Shown: positions 1 through 8,327, numbered from the stretch's first letter. The stretch: 39,095 nucleotides of DNA from Candidatus Poribacteria bacterium (GCA_028824685.1 JAPPCZ010000024.1:1-39095), one strand, 5' to 3'. Translations and numbers: made by a program. Notes: generated from the sequence alone by a model not told the origin.

Positions 1-79
1 AATTTCTAACAGGATACCATGATTGTAAATTTTGTGCAAATCATAACAACGTTTAGTGGAGACAAAACTTCAGTATCTT

Positions 80-343
80 TTACGTACGTTTAGATCGGAG
101 GTGATGGATACACAGATTTTCAATGGGGTGTTTTAACTCTGTTTGGAACGATTTCAAATAACCGGAAAGTTCCTGTAGAGAGATTAATTTCGTAGGGTAT
201 GTTTCTTTGTTCCGATAAAATGCTTCCGAGATAGGGTCCGTAAATGTATCAGTCTTCTCTTTCACTTGAATCTTCCTTAATTCGGGATGGTGGAGGTGGT
301 AGATATTTCCATCCGAGTGCTTTATTTTTTTCCGTTTCCGCAA
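80..343 (-). CDS. Small protein carrying a second antitoxin-like module (probably degenerate)
   Basis: An 87-residue frame overlapping, in another frame, the 3' end of the PIN/antitoxin gene upstream. Residues from about 25 (IQVKEKTDTFTDP...) align without gaps over 39 residues to the C-terminal part of the neighbouring frame (IQVKEKLDAHTDP...), about 21 of 39 identical, with a shared TDP, YR.KE and S.QEL pattern. This pattern resembles the short partners found downstream of PIN toxins (known family feature, from memory). The first 24 residues translate the neighbour's tail in a different frame, so they are unlikely to be conserved. No good ribosome binding site is visible before the start. 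It may be a relic of a duplication rather than a working gene. Confidence 0.4.
   Translation of the reverse strand: MRKRKKIKHSDGNIYHLHHPELRKIQVKEKTDTFTDPISEAFYRNKETYPTKLISLQELSGYLKSFQTELKHPIENLCIHHLRSKRT
155..271. repeat. Diverged direct repeat, copy 2 (antitoxin module)
   Basis: This 117-bp segment is a diverged copy of 345-461. On the minus strand both begin ATTCAAGTGAAAGAGAA and keep TATCGG, AAAGAA and CTACAGGAACT-type blocks in the same order and spacing. The offset is 190 bp, not a multiple of three, so the two copies lie in different frames. Confidence 0.75.
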
Positions 344-950
344 CTAAAAAATCGTAGAGTTCCTGTGTAGAGTTGAATTTTGCGGCGAATGCTTCTTTCA
401 TCCGATAACATTCTTCAAGGACAGGATCTGTATGAGCATCGAGTTTCTCTTTCACTTGAATTCCCTCCATTAACTCTATTGGTGTGCAGAGAATTGTAGG
501 TTCAAAGCCTGCATTCTGACATACCTCGTTGATTAGGTTACGCTTGGTTTCGTTAACAATATGTTTGTAGTTCCAAGAAATTAGGTATTCAATCCTATTA
601 AGCGTGGCAATGGCAATGTGTTGTGCATCTGGGCGTGATTGCTTTGGAACAGCACCAGCATTTATCAAGTTATCTACAAGTATCATCGCCTCATGTGTCA
701 TATCTAATATTGGAAGACCATCCAACACTTCAAGACGTTTCTGGACTGGTATGGAATCACCTTCTCTGGCTTCGCTGAGAACAATATTTGAAATCACAAA
801 CTCAAAGTGGTCCGAATATTCTTCCCACAGCTGCCGTGTAGCACGCTGTCAAGATTCTGCAATTGCATTACGACTGGGTCGTGCTACGAGATAACTGACA
901 ACTGTTGTTTCGACGTAAACTCTTGGCTTTACATTTGTATATTGTAGCAT
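249..950 (-). pseudogene. PIN-domain toxin (VapC-like) fused to antitoxin-like C-terminus, broken by an in-frame TGA
   Basis: Reading from an ATG at 950 gives MLQYTNVKPRVYVETTVVSY, the start of a PIN-domain ribonuclease with acidic E14. A TGA at 849-851 (codon 34) interrupts it, then the same frame runs open to 249. The downstream part holds the remaining PIN signatures: SNIVLSEA, SRPDAQHIAIA (acidic D) and ISWNYKHI. After the usual PIN end (CTPIELMEG) the frame continues without a stop into about 65 residues resembling the separate small antitoxin of this family: TDPVLEECYRMKEAFAAKFN and a GWKYLPPPPSR tail. So toxin and antitoxin are fused in frame, and the toxin carries a nonsense mutation. 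CGA to TGA is a plausible single change. An internal start at 797 would lose E14, so activity is unlikely. Confidence 0.75.
345..461. repeat. Diverged direct repeat, copy 1 (antitoxin module)
   Basis: The copy inside the PIN fusion gene; partner of 155-271. The protein-level match covers 39 residues without gaps. Confidence 0.75.
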
Positions 951-1010
951 GAAGTAACATCTATGTCAAATTAACAGAAAACTAAATAACCTTGAAACTT
1001 AACTGATTGT

Positions 1011-1751
1011 TTACAATGCTAACGTATGCGTCAACGGTTCCCAACCTAATAATCGTTTCGCTTTTGAGAGATTGATCTCATTCTGTTCATAGTCCCCGGC
1101 AATGAAAACAGCATCAAATCCTTCATGCTCAACAGAAATAGCAGCCAAATATGCACGGGCGAGGTCCTCCTCATCGGTCCACCAGATATGCACAGATGAA
1201 TCCTTAGGTTGGTTGCGGCGTTCTAACCACTGTTCTCGTGTTGATGGACCTGTAATACGGAGTGCGATGAGAGACATATCGTGTTCTCGCGCGAAGTATT
1301 CACATACTTGTTCACCGAAACTTTTGGTTAAACCGTAAACACCAGGATTATCTCGTGGGACGATATCCTCATAAGGATAACTATTTCGGGTGCGTTCATG
1401 CACGGTAAAAGTGCTGGTATAGACGCCGTGGCGAATTCCCGCTTCCTTTGCAGCGTGCAGCAAGATATGTAGCCCCTTGGCGTTTACATCGTAGTTTGCA
1501 ATGATGTCTGGGAAATCTGCAACAGATGAACGGTCACTTGTAGGACGCAACATCACCATATAGACAAATGTATCCATCCCTTTCAACGCTTCCTGTACGA
1601 TGTCCGCATCGGTAACAGACCCTTGAATATATTCTACGGATTCGTCTTTTGGTGGGCTAAGGTCAAGCACACGAAAGTTGTGATGCTCCTTCATATAAGG
1701 AAGCGTCATCGTTCCGACGTGTCCCGAACCACCTACAAGTAGAACGTTCAT
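1011..1751 (-). CDS. NAD(P)-dependent epimerase/dehydratase (extended SDR family)
   Basis: A 246-residue Rossmann-fold protein. The N-terminal nucleotide-binding loop is GGSGHVG at residues 7-13. A D at position 30 follows the second strand, which favours NAD. The catalytic pair is Y139 and K143 (YGLTK), preceded by TSTF at about 112-115. These are the marks of the nucleotide-sugar epimerase/dehydratase branch, but it is shorter than the usual 300-plus residues and the substrate cannot be told. The ATG at 1751 has an AGGAG nine bases upstream. The gene lies 22 bp after the phytanoyl-CoA dioxygenase on the same strand, so the two are probably co-transcribed. Cytoplasmic; no signal peptide. Confidence 0.85.
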   Translation of the reverse strand: MNVLLVGGSGHVGTMTLPYMKEHHNFRVLDLSPPKDESVEYIQGSVTDADIVQEALKGMDTFVYMVMLRPTSDRSSVADFPDIIANYDVNAKGLHILLHAAKEAGIRHGVYTSTFTVHERTRNSYPYEDIVPRDNPGVYGLTKSFGEQVCEYFAREHDMSLIALRITGPSTREQWLERRNQPKDSSVHIWWTDEEDLARAYLAAISVEHEGFDAVFIAGDYEQNEINLSKAKRLLGWEPLTHTLAL

Positions 1752-1773
1752 TTCTCAATACTCCTAATTTCAG

Positions 1774-2634
1774 TTATTCTTTGTACGCATAAGCACGGTG
1801 CTGAATCCGTAGATCAAAATTGTCGTTCGGATCCCAGGTTGGCATATCTGATGGCACTTCGTAAGCGAATTGCTCCATATCTGATTGATATGGATTGGTG
1901 CGGCGTTCATGAAGTGCACGTTGATACATTTTACACCGTTGCGTCAGGAATTCCGTTTGCCACCATTTATAACGCGTGTTCCATCTCGGTGTCCGCTGGT
2001 CGAAATAGATGACTCGACGGAGTGTATCGCTTGTGTTTATTTTGCTGCCGTGCAAGACTTTGGTATGGTGCAGTAGAATATCACCCGGTTCTACCTCTGC
2101 AGGCACAGCATCTGGGCGATCAAAATTGACTTCACCTTTATCAATGATCTCTTGTGCCTCTTCAATGCCCCAAAGATGACTTTCGGGTATCACCCAAACA
2201 CACCCGTTGTCAACAGTGGAATGATCGATGTATATGTCAACATTGAAAATTGGGTGGTTTTCCCGGATGGTATTGCCATCCCGGTGCCATCTGACAGAGG
2301 AACCGTTTTTCGGTAATTTAAAGACGAGTGACTCCCAGCACGGAATAAAATCGGGACCGATAATACGGTGCAGTAAGTCTCCAATAAATGGATGCCCAAG
2401 CAACCTTAGTGAAAATTCATTCGGGTGAGAATGGAGATAGGTAAGATAGTAAGGAACCCCTTCGGGCCCACGCATGCACCATTCATCTGCTGGTCCGCCA
2501 CCCAGAATCTCGTCAATCAGTCGTTGACTTTCTTGCTGTATGACAGCAAGTTCATCTGGTTGGATAACTTGTTTAAGAATGAGGTATCCGTTATCGTTGA
2601 AGAATTGAATTTCGTTATCAGTAATTTTTTCCAT
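1774..2634 (-). CDS. Phytanoyl-CoA dioxygenase family protein (Fe(II)/2-oxoglutarate oxygenase)
   Basis: A 286-residue member of the PhyH family, which hydroxylates small or lipid-like substrates using Fe(II), O2 and 2-oxoglutarate. The iron triad is visible as H117 and D119 (WHRDG) and H195 (KVLHGSK); R206/R207 (RRVIYF) would hold 2-oxoglutarate. The N-terminus MEKITDNEIQFFNDNGYLIL is the typical family opening, which fixes the start at 2634. It has AGGA eight bases upstream. A longer frame from 2757 would overlap the upstream kinase-like gene. It is the second gene of a minus-strand run (kinase-like, dioxygenase, epimerase). The natural substrate is unknown. Confidence 0.88.
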   Translation of the reverse strand: MEKITDNEIQFFNDNGYLILKQVIQPDELAVIQQESQRLIDEILGGGPADEWCMRGPEGVPYYLTYLHSHPNEFSLRLLGHPFIGDLLHRIIGPDFIPCWESLVFKLPKNGSSVRWHRDGNTIRENHPIFNVDIYIDHSTVDNGCVWVIPESHLWGIEEAQEIIDKGEVNFDRPDAVPAEVEPGDILLHHTKVLHGSKINTSDTLRRVIYFDQRTPRWNTRYKWWQTEFLTQRCKMYQRALHERRTNPYQSDMEQFAYEVPSDMPTWDPNDNFDLRIQHRAYAYKE

Positions 2635-2665
2635 AAATATTGTTCCTATTTCTGCCTGAACCGTG

Positions 2666-3496
2666 TCAGGTGCTTGGAATATTGTCTGTCGCAATCGCGG
2701 CGTGCCATGTTGAAACAAATTCTTGGACAGATTGGTATCGCAATTGCTTGTCTGCATTTGTTGCTTTTTTCGCTACGTGCCACATCGCAGCGTTCCCTTT
2801 CCAGTCATCTCGTGAATCGCTGCTATTAGCGAGCAACACGAACGCTGTCCTTCCTAACATAAAGACATTTGTTCTTTCGTCAATTTGCGCGCCTTTCTGA
2901 AATTCTTCTGGTGCCATAAAGCGGCTTGAACCGTACAGTCGTCCTCGGTCATTTATAAAAGGCCCCAGATGGTAGTGGTCGAAATCATACAAATGGATCT
3001 GCTTTTTCTCAAAGTCATAAATAATACAACCGTCGTAAAAGTCTTCAGCGATGAAACCTCTTCTTTCAATAAGGATATGAACGTCATAGATAACGTTGAG
3101 TGCCGCAATGATCTCATCTGCTGGCAACGCACAAAACCTGTCACGTGGATGCATTTCATCAGTCCTTAATTCCTTTTCAGGACGCAGCCCCTCGCCATCT
3201 ACCCAATCGTAAACGAGAGAAAATCCACCGGGAGTCGTGAAGGCGTTATGCAATTGGGGAAGTGCCTCATGCTGGACAGCAGCATGAAAGCGAACAGCTT
3301 GCTTGAGCCACGTGATAGGTTGCGGCGTGTCGGCATATTTGACGAACCAGTGTTGGTTGTCCACTACCGCACGGAATGATTGACATCCTGAATCGTGTTC
3401 CGGAAATCGATATGTCATTTCACCAAGTTGCTGCAGATATGTTTCAATATCTGTGTCAATTTCCGTAACATCCAAAAGTGGGTGCTGGGTGGGCAT
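2666..3496 (-). CDS. Serine/threonine protein kinase-like protein with DFD motif
   Basis: A 276-residue protein with a recognisable protein kinase core. It has a FVKY lysine (WFVKYADT), a hinge-like SLVYDW, and a catalytic-loop equivalent IAEDFYDGC that keeps the aspartate but has C where the metal-binding N usually sits. It also has DFD (LYDFDHY) in place of DFG, an APEEF activation-segment end and a helical C-lobe. Both DFx and loop aspartates remain, so activity is possible, but the altered loop makes a specialised or weak kinase likely. The chosen ATG has AGGA about eight bases upstream; an ATG nine codons earlier (3523) lacks this. It is first in the unit with the dioxygenase 31 bp downstream. 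Confidence 0.7.
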   Translation of the reverse strand: MPTQHPLLDVTEIDTDIETYLQQLGEMTYRFPEHDSGCQSFRAVVDNQHWFVKYADTPQPITWLKQAVRFHAAVQHEALPQLHNAFTTPGGFSLVYDWVDGEGLRPEKELRTDEMHPRDRFCALPADEIIAALNVIYDVHILIERRGFIAEDFYDGCIIYDFEKKQIHLYDFDHYHLGPFINDRGRLYGSSRFMAPEEFQKGAQIDERTNVFMLGRTAFVLLANSSDSRDDWKGNAAMWHVAKKATNADKQLRYQSVQEFVSTWHAAIATDNIPST

Positions 3497-3569
3497 TTCA
3501 TTTGTCCTCATCGAGCGCGGCAAACCAGTTTCTAACCGCTTTGCGTTCAGTTTTGTGGGTCAAGATAAT

Positions 3570-3598
3570 AGTATACACCGAAACGAGAAAAAAGTCAC
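3570..3598 (-). promoter_or_regulatory. Probable sigma-70 promoter for the kinase-dioxygenase-epimerase unit
   Basis: On the minus strand GTGACT (3593-3598) and TATACT (3570-3575) are separated by 17 bp, about 75 bp upstream of the kinase-like start. The -35 is weak (4 of 6), the -10 good. Confidence 0.45.
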
Positions 3599-3654
3599 AT
3601 TTTCTTTTGCTCCACTCAAACGCGTTTTATCTCGTATAAACTTTTTTGAGTGTT

Positions 3655-5634
3655 CTACAAATAAGGTGCGAGATCCCAGAGGTAAATCGCACCATCATGC
3701 CCACCGCTTACCAATAGGGTGTTGTCCTGCGAAAATACAAAGCATTGCACATCTGTGGTGTGTCCCCAAAAAGTGGCGGTATTCTTACCTGTTGCAACCT
3801 CCCACAAACGTATAGGCACTTTCTGCAAATGTGGCTGCCACCATGCCCCAGAGGCTAAATACTCGCCACAAGGTGAAAAACATAACGTAATCGGTCTTTG
3901 ACTTTCTTCGGGCTGAGGGAGCGTCATAAGTGTTTTACCATCGGTAGCGTCCCACAATGTAATCTCACCCCATTTACCACCAGCGATGATGTCGCCACGC
4001 GGTGAAAACGCGATTCCGGTATCGTTGCCACGATATGTATATATATACCTCCCGTCACGGCTTGGTAGCGGTGTTAGCGGAAGTTCAAATATCTGTTCGC
4101 CTGAATCAACATCCCACAAGCATGCCTTCCAATCCTGTGACCGTGATATACCCGCAAGTCGTTTTCCATCTGGACTAAACGCTAATCCACTCGGACTATA
4201 CATCAGACTATCAGTAAATTCCGAATGGTTGATGACCGTACGGTGCTTTTCCCAACTTTTACTTCCTGACCGCTCCCAGATGTGTATGTTGTCGTTCCTG
4301 TCTGCGCTTGCGATCCGGTGTCCCGTGGGCGAGAATGCCTTGGCGCGTCCCAAACCGCCTTCCGGGCCAGTGAGTTCAGCAATAAGCTCACTCTTGCCCA
4401 CCTCCTGCACGTTTAAGTTATCTCCATATCGGTTGATAGAAATGATTTTCCCGTCAGGAGAGCGATAAACATTACGATGAGTCCCGGGCAACTTCTCGCC
4501 ATGTGGTCGATATGAACGCCTACTTGCAAGATCCCATAAAAGGACATTGTCCCACCAAAATCCGGCGGCAAGTGTCTTTTCATCCTCTGAAAAGACTAAC
4601 GTGTCCATCGTCGGGATATGTCCATGAAGGGTTGAAACGGTATGCGTGTCGGAATTACTACCTTTCGTCCAGATTTGGATTTCACTCGGGCTTGCAACTG
4701 CTAATTGTTCCCCAGTCTCTGAAAAATAAGGATATAGATCCACGTTGCTTCCTCGATATTCAAACGTATCTATTTTTTGTTCCTGCTCTACATCCCAAAT
4801 CTCAACCTTTCGCTGAGAGACTGCAGCCACAATCAATCCATCCTCTGGGGCGTAATGTGGAAATATCTGGGCATCTCCGTAATCAGTATAAGTTGTCGCT
4901 TTTTGTCCGCTGTCCACATCCCATACCTGTAATATGCCATCTGAACTGCCAGCGGCGAGATGTTTTCCATCCGGTGAGAAGCAGGGTTTCTCCATTTCCC
5001 CAGAATATTCCGTGAAGCAGCCGATTTGTTCTCCGGTTTCCGTATGCCACACTGAAATAGATTCGGGATCGGCATCCGACTCGCGTTTTCTGCCTGCCAA
5101 TAGACTGGTATCGGAAGAAAATTGGAAAGGATAGATATCTTCCGTAGTAGAACCGAGTTTAATTTCATTTAGTTGCCTTCCAGTATGCGGACACCAGATA
5201 TAAATGTTACGATCACCTCTATCACTGATCGCGACGATGCGCTGTCCGTCTTCGGAAAAAATAAATTTCGGAATATTATGGTTGTTCGGTACCTCTATCT
5301 GTCTAATACAAACGCCGCTTTGAACATCCCATATCTTTACATTCTCAGCAAAAGTGTACGTGACAATCTGACTGCCATCGGGTGAAAAACTGACACCCTT
5401 GGTCATTCCGCGTTCGGTATCCCAAAGTGTAATAGGTGATAACGTGGGGAGTTCGTACAGCCAGAGTCCAATTGCTGATGCTACAGCGAAATACTGCCCG
5501 TCTGGTGAAAATGCCACATCACCGGCACTACCGCGCCCCAATCGAGCAATCGCGCCTTCAGGAAGTGCCCAAGTTGTTACATCATCTCTGTCTGCCCCGA
5601 CTGGCGCGGGAACAACTAAATTTTTGTCTTTCAT
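3655..5634 (-). CDS. WD40 repeat protein, about 12-14 blades
   Basis: A 659-residue protein made almost wholly of WD40 repeats. I count at least twelve repeat ends of the type (V/I)xIWD or LWD (for example VKIWDVQSG, LQVWDVDSG, IRLWEVATG, IYLWDLAPY), each preceded by a FSPDG-like turn (AFSPDGQYFA, SFSPDGSQIV). This fits two seven-bladed propellers acting as a binding scaffold. The N-terminus has the stretch WALPEGAIARLGRG before the first blade. No signal peptide is visible with the chosen start (MKDKNLVV), so it is probably cytoplasmic. A frame open to 5706 would add 24 residues with no better binding site. It lies 76 bp downstream of the LamG gene on the same strand. No partner enzyme domain is fused. 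Confidence 0.85.
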   Translation of the reverse strand: MKDKNLVVPAPVGADRDDVTTWALPEGAIARLGRGSAGDVAFSPDGQYFAVASAIGLWLYELPTLSPITLWDTERGMTKGVSFSPDGSQIVTYTFAENVKIWDVQSGVCIRQIEVPNNHNIPKFIFSEDGQRIVAISDRGDRNIYIWCPHTGRQLNEIKLGSTTEDIYPFQFSSDTSLLAGRKRESDADPESISVWHTETGEQIGCFTEYSGEMEKPCFSPDGKHLAAGSSDGILQVWDVDSGQKATTYTDYGDAQIFPHYAPEDGLIVAAVSQRKVEIWDVEQEQKIDTFEYRGSNVDLYPYFSETGEQLAVASPSEIQIWTKGSNSDTHTVSTLHGHIPTMDTLVFSEDEKTLAAGFWWDNVLLWDLASRRSYRPHGEKLPGTHRNVYRSPDGKIISINRYGDNLNVQEVGKSELIAELTGPEGGLGRAKAFSPTGHRIASADRNDNIHIWERSGSKSWEKHRTVINHSEFTDSLMYSPSGLAFSPDGKRLAGISRSQDWKACLWDVDSGEQIFELPLTPLPSRDGRYIYTYRGNDTGIAFSPRGDIIAGGKWGEITLWDATDGKTLMTLPQPEESQRPITLCFSPCGEYLASGAWWQPHLQKVPIRLWEVATGKNTATFWGHTTDVQCFVFSQDNTLLVSGGHDGAIYLWDLAPYL

Positions 5635-5710
5635 AAATTTCCATTCCTTGGCGACAGAACCCGACATAAAAATAGCATGAGCAACTTGACAAGCTACCCA
5701 CGCCAATTTA

Positions 5711-6466
5711 CTACTTCCGTGATTTTATCTTTCCCCAAGTAGTTGCCAATTTGTTGTGTGCCTCAACAGCAAGTGCTTGATCCATATTTTTCTTTATTTC
5801 TTCTGCTGTGAGCGCAACACTCCACATCTTCACTTCATCAATCGTCCCATTGAAGAAGTTGCTATTTCCGGTATTTGCGCCGATGGACATGCCGTGTGCC
5901 CCGAAGTCCATTCGAACATCACCACCAGAATCTGCTTCTGCATCTTTTTCACCATCAATATACATGATGGCTTTATCCTTATCTTGTGTAAGAACGAGAT
6001 AGTACCATTGAGGTTCAAAAGCGTTGAATGTGCTTACGACTTGAAATTCCTTAGCTTTTGTAGCAACGTAGCACCCAAAAAGTATCCCATCACGATTGAA
6101 CGTGAGGTGTGGACGACCTCCTCCGTTGCCGCGATACATCAAATCTATCCTACCACCGCCAGCAATCTTTTCCGTAGGTTTGAACCACATTTCAATCGTC
6201 ATCTCTTTTGGTTCATCAACACCCAATGCAGGAACAGTAACAGCGCCATTCTCAAATTGTAGTGCCTGTCCTACGACACCTTCAACCCACTCCGCATTTT
6301 TGACTGTCCCTTTAAACTTATTAGGGGAGGTATCTGCTGTTGCGTCGCCTTTGCCTTCATCAAATGGGAAATTAAAAATTAGATCTTCGGCAGGCTTTGC
6401 TTCAAAAGCGATTGTGCCGCATAACACAAAAACTATCGTTGCGAAAAGACTAAATAACTTTTTCAT
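5711..6466 (-). CDS. Secreted LamG (concanavalin A-like) domain protein
   Basis: A 251-residue protein starting with a clear signal peptide (MKKLFSLFATIVFVLCGTIA, cut likely near residue 20-25). The rest is one LamG/concanavalin-like jelly-roll domain: FPFDEGKGDATADTSPN at the start, then MTIEMWFKP, YYLVLTQD with IMYIDGEKD, and the closing FNGTIDEVKMWSVALTAEEI. Such domains bind carbohydrates or proteins outside the cytoplasm; no catalytic module is attached. The tail ends in LATTWGKIKSRK. The start has GGAGGA nine bases upstream and a strong promoter ahead. The WD40 gene follows 76 bp later and is likely read from the same promoter. Confidence 0.88.
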   Translation of the reverse strand: MKKLFSLFATIVFVLCGTIAFEAKPAEDLIFNFPFDEGKGDATADTSPNKFKGTVKNAEWVEGVVGQALQFENGAVTVPALGVDEPKEMTIEMWFKPTEKIAGGGRIDLMYRGNGGGRPHLTFNRDGILFGCYVATKAKEFQVVSTFNAFEPQWYYLVLTQDKDKAIMYIDGEKDAEADSGGDVRMDFGAHGMSIGANTGNSNFFNGTIDEVKMWSVALTAEEIKKNMDQALAVEAHNKLATTWGKIKSRK

Positions 6467-6505
6467 CGTTGAAATTCCTCCAAAAATCCCAAAGAATGTT
6501 GTCTC

Positions 6506-6534
6506 ATTTTATCCGAAACAAGTTTTTGTGTCAA
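6506..6534 (-). promoter_or_regulatory. Sigma-70 promoter of the LamG gene
   Basis: Minus strand: TTGACA (6529-6534), 17 bp, TAAAAT (6506-6511), about 40 bp before the ATG. Near-consensus. Confidence 0.75.
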
Positions 6535-6556
6535 CTTACACCGTTGTAAGTAACGC

Positions 6557-6585
6557 TTGCAAGTATCAAGAAAATTGTATATTAT
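6557..6585 (+). promoter_or_regulatory. Sigma-70 promoter of the HIT gene
   Basis: Plus strand: TTGCAA (6557-6562), 17 bp, TATTAT (6580-6585), about 47 bp before the ATG. Divergent from the LamG promoter, the two -35 boxes being about 22 bp apart. Confidence 0.6.
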
Positions 6586-6632
6586 GATATGTATTACAAT
6601 CATAATCCTATAGTTAAAAAAGGAATTCATGA

Positions 6633-7142
6633 ATGCGTCATAACCTTTTTGTGCCGAACAAAATGCCTTATGCTAAAGGAAAAAATAGACCAGATGTAAC
6701 GTGTATTCTGTGTGCTATTGTAGAAAAAGATGAAAAAGTTGAACGACTGGAAGTACACCGGACAGAACTCTTTACGATTTCGCTTAATCTTTATCCGTAT
6801 AGCCCTGGACATCTCTTAATCTTTCCAAATCGGCATATAATTGATGCGCGTGAGTTGCGTGCTGAGGAGGTCCTGCATCTTCACAAACTGCAGTGTCTCA
6901 GTTTTGAGGTGTTGACGTGTGCCTATCAACCCAGAGGTTTTAACGTGGGTTATAATATGGGTGAAGCATCTGGCGCGAGTATACCGCATCTACATCTTCA
7001 CGTTGTTCCGCGCTATCCACGCGAATTAGGATTTATGGATGTCATCGGCGGCGCGAGAATCATCATTGAAGATCCTAATGCCACACAAGAAAAACTCGAA
7101 CAGTTATTTAAGGAGTGTTCAGATAATACTCAAGAAAACTAA
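6633..7142 (+). CDS. HIT-family nucleotide phosphorylase/hydrolase (Ap4A phosphorylase-like)
   Basis: A 169-residue histidine-triad protein. The catalytic triad is HLHLHVVPR with H119, H121 and H123; the middle or last histidine forms the nucleotidyl intermediate in this family. Upstream are C24-x-x-C27 (CILC), a possible zinc pair, and the substrate-loop NVGYNMGEASGASIP. The length and the GFNVGYNMGEASG pattern resemble diadenosine-tetraphosphate phosphorylases rather than short Hint proteins, so the likely role is turnover of dinucleoside polyphosphates in the cytoplasm. The start has AAGGA eight bases upstream. It is a single-gene unit converging on the next gene; the two stops are 12 bp apart. 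Confidence 0.85.
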   Translation: MRHNLFVPNKMPYAKGKNRPDVTCILCAIVEKDEKVERLEVHRTELFTISLNLYPYSPGHLLIFPNRHIIDARELRAEEVLHLHKLQCLSFEVLTCAYQPRGFNVGYNMGEASGASIPHLHLHVVPRYPRELGFMDVIGGARIIIEDPNATQEKLEQLFKECSDNTQEN

Positions 7143-7162
7143 ACCGAGAGTCGTTTAGTTTT
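7135..7162. terminator. Bidirectional intrinsic terminator
   Basis: A perfect 10-bp inverted repeat AAAACTAAAC / GTTTAGTTTT with an 8-base loop (7145-7152). It overlaps both stop codons of the convergent genes and ends in T or A tracts on both strands. Confidence 0.7.
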
Positions 7163-8327
7163 GTAATGTAGCACCTTCTGGACGTGGTGCTGTTGGTCGG
7201 ATAAGTGTTTGGTCATAGGAACGATACGAAAGTCCTGCTAAATGTGGCGTTTCAAGTCGGATATGTCCTTGCGCGCGCGAGTGCATAATGGCATCAAGGA
7301 TACCGGTTGTTAGCAAGGTGCGTTCCACAGGATATTGTGGGCTACCTGTTAAGAACATCTCCTCAATGTTGAGACTCAGATAACTAAAATGGGAATACGG
7401 AGGTCCGTTTTGCAGGTAAAATTCTGTGGCATAGATATTATCACCATGTTTTCCCGCATACGCGAAATCCGAGACATATCCGTTCAACATCAGCACTGCG
7501 GAACGAAAACCGTCACTATGCTCTATCAGGAACAGTGTTGGGGTCGGACATCCTTCACGCATCGTTTTCTCAGGACGATTTTCGATCTGTGCACATGCTG
7601 CTTCCGCTAACTCCATTGACCATTGTCCTGACTCAGCTGCTTCCCATACCGCGTCACCTTCAAGACATTGAATAGCAACCACACCAGATTCCCCTCCTTG
7701 TCTGCGTTCTGTCATACATTGCAACGTTTCAAGTGCGTGAAAGCCGTAAGACTCCACGCCGCCGTAACCTATCCCGATAGCCGATTCCAACGGCGTATCA
7801 AGTGTATGTTCCAAGAAAGGTTGTCGCCAACAAGTAGGTAACGAAGAACCTGCCATGAACGGCACATCAAGGGCTTTAGCACGGTCGCACATCCAATTCG
7901 CATCATCCCAATTGTAGGAAAGATGTTTATCGCAAAAGACAGGTACTGATCGTCCGCTTGATGCGAACACACCGCAAATTTGTTCAAACATATAACGGCG
8001 CGGATACATGTGTTGTTCAAATTCATTATGCGGATAGTCCCCGTGTTCACCAATAAGAAGCACACCGTCAACCATTAACTCACTTTCACCGAGCGTCAAC
8101 GCTTGCCGAATACTGGGATATATCGGAACTTCATGTTCTTCAGCCAAACCTACCCCGATATCCCGTGAATCTATTTGATCCAGATAGATGGATACCAAGT
8201 CAACACGCGGCGTCCGATGTCCTTCATCTGTAGGAAAGCCCGTCATGTATTTTGTGGCGATCACATCTGCATGAGAGTGCTGAAAATAGGTTGTAATGAT
8301 AGCTGCGATTTTCTTTCTGTTTTCCAT
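7155..8327 (-). CDS. Conserved uncharacterised protein, oxidoreductase-like N-terminus
   Basis: A 390-residue cytoplasmic protein. The N-terminus KKIAAIITTYFQHSHADVIA starts with a beta-strand like a Rossmann fold, but no clear glycine-rich loop follows. It has notable conserved-looking blocks: GVLLIGEHGDYPHNEFEQHM, PVFCDKHLSYNWDDANWM, GYGGVESYGFHALETLQCM and PVERTLLTTGILDAIMHSRA. It resembles, from memory, an uncharacterised family common in Planctomycetes and relatives that is loosely tied to Gfo/Idh/MocA dehydrogenases. I cannot assign a reaction. The histidine/aspartate-rich blocks suggest a metal or substrate pocket (inference). It follows argB by 16 bp on the same strand, so they share a transcript, and ends at a bidirectional terminator. 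Confidence 0.75.
   Translation of the reverse strand: MENRKKIAAIITTYFQHSHADVIATKYMTGFPTDEGHRTPRVDLVSIYLDQIDSRDIGVGLAEEHEVPIYPSIRQALTLGESELMVDGVLLIGEHGDYPHNEFEQHMYPRRYMFEQICGVFASSGRSVPVFCDKHLSYNWDDANWMCDRAKALDVPFMAGSSLPTCWRQPFLEHTLDTPLESAIGIGYGGVESYGFHALETLQCMTERRQGGESGVVAIQCLEGDAVWEAAESGQWSMELAEAACAQIENRPEKTMREGCPTPTLFLIEHSDGFRSAVLMLNGYVSDFAYAGKHGDNIYATEFYLQNGPPYSHFSYLSLNIEEMFLTGSPQYPVERTLLTTGILDAIMHSRAQGHIRLETPHLAGLSYRSYDQTLIRPTAPRPEGATLQN

Noticed and set aside
249..950. Recoding of TGA as an amino acid codon in this organism
   Set aside because: The tolC-like gene ends with a TGA exactly overlapping the next start codon, so TGA acts as a normal stop here; a nonsense mutation is simpler.
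3613..3652. CACTCAAA/TTTGAGTG inverted repeat as a terminator for the WD40 gene
   Set aside because: The 24-base loop is long and no T run follows on the minus strand; too weak to call.
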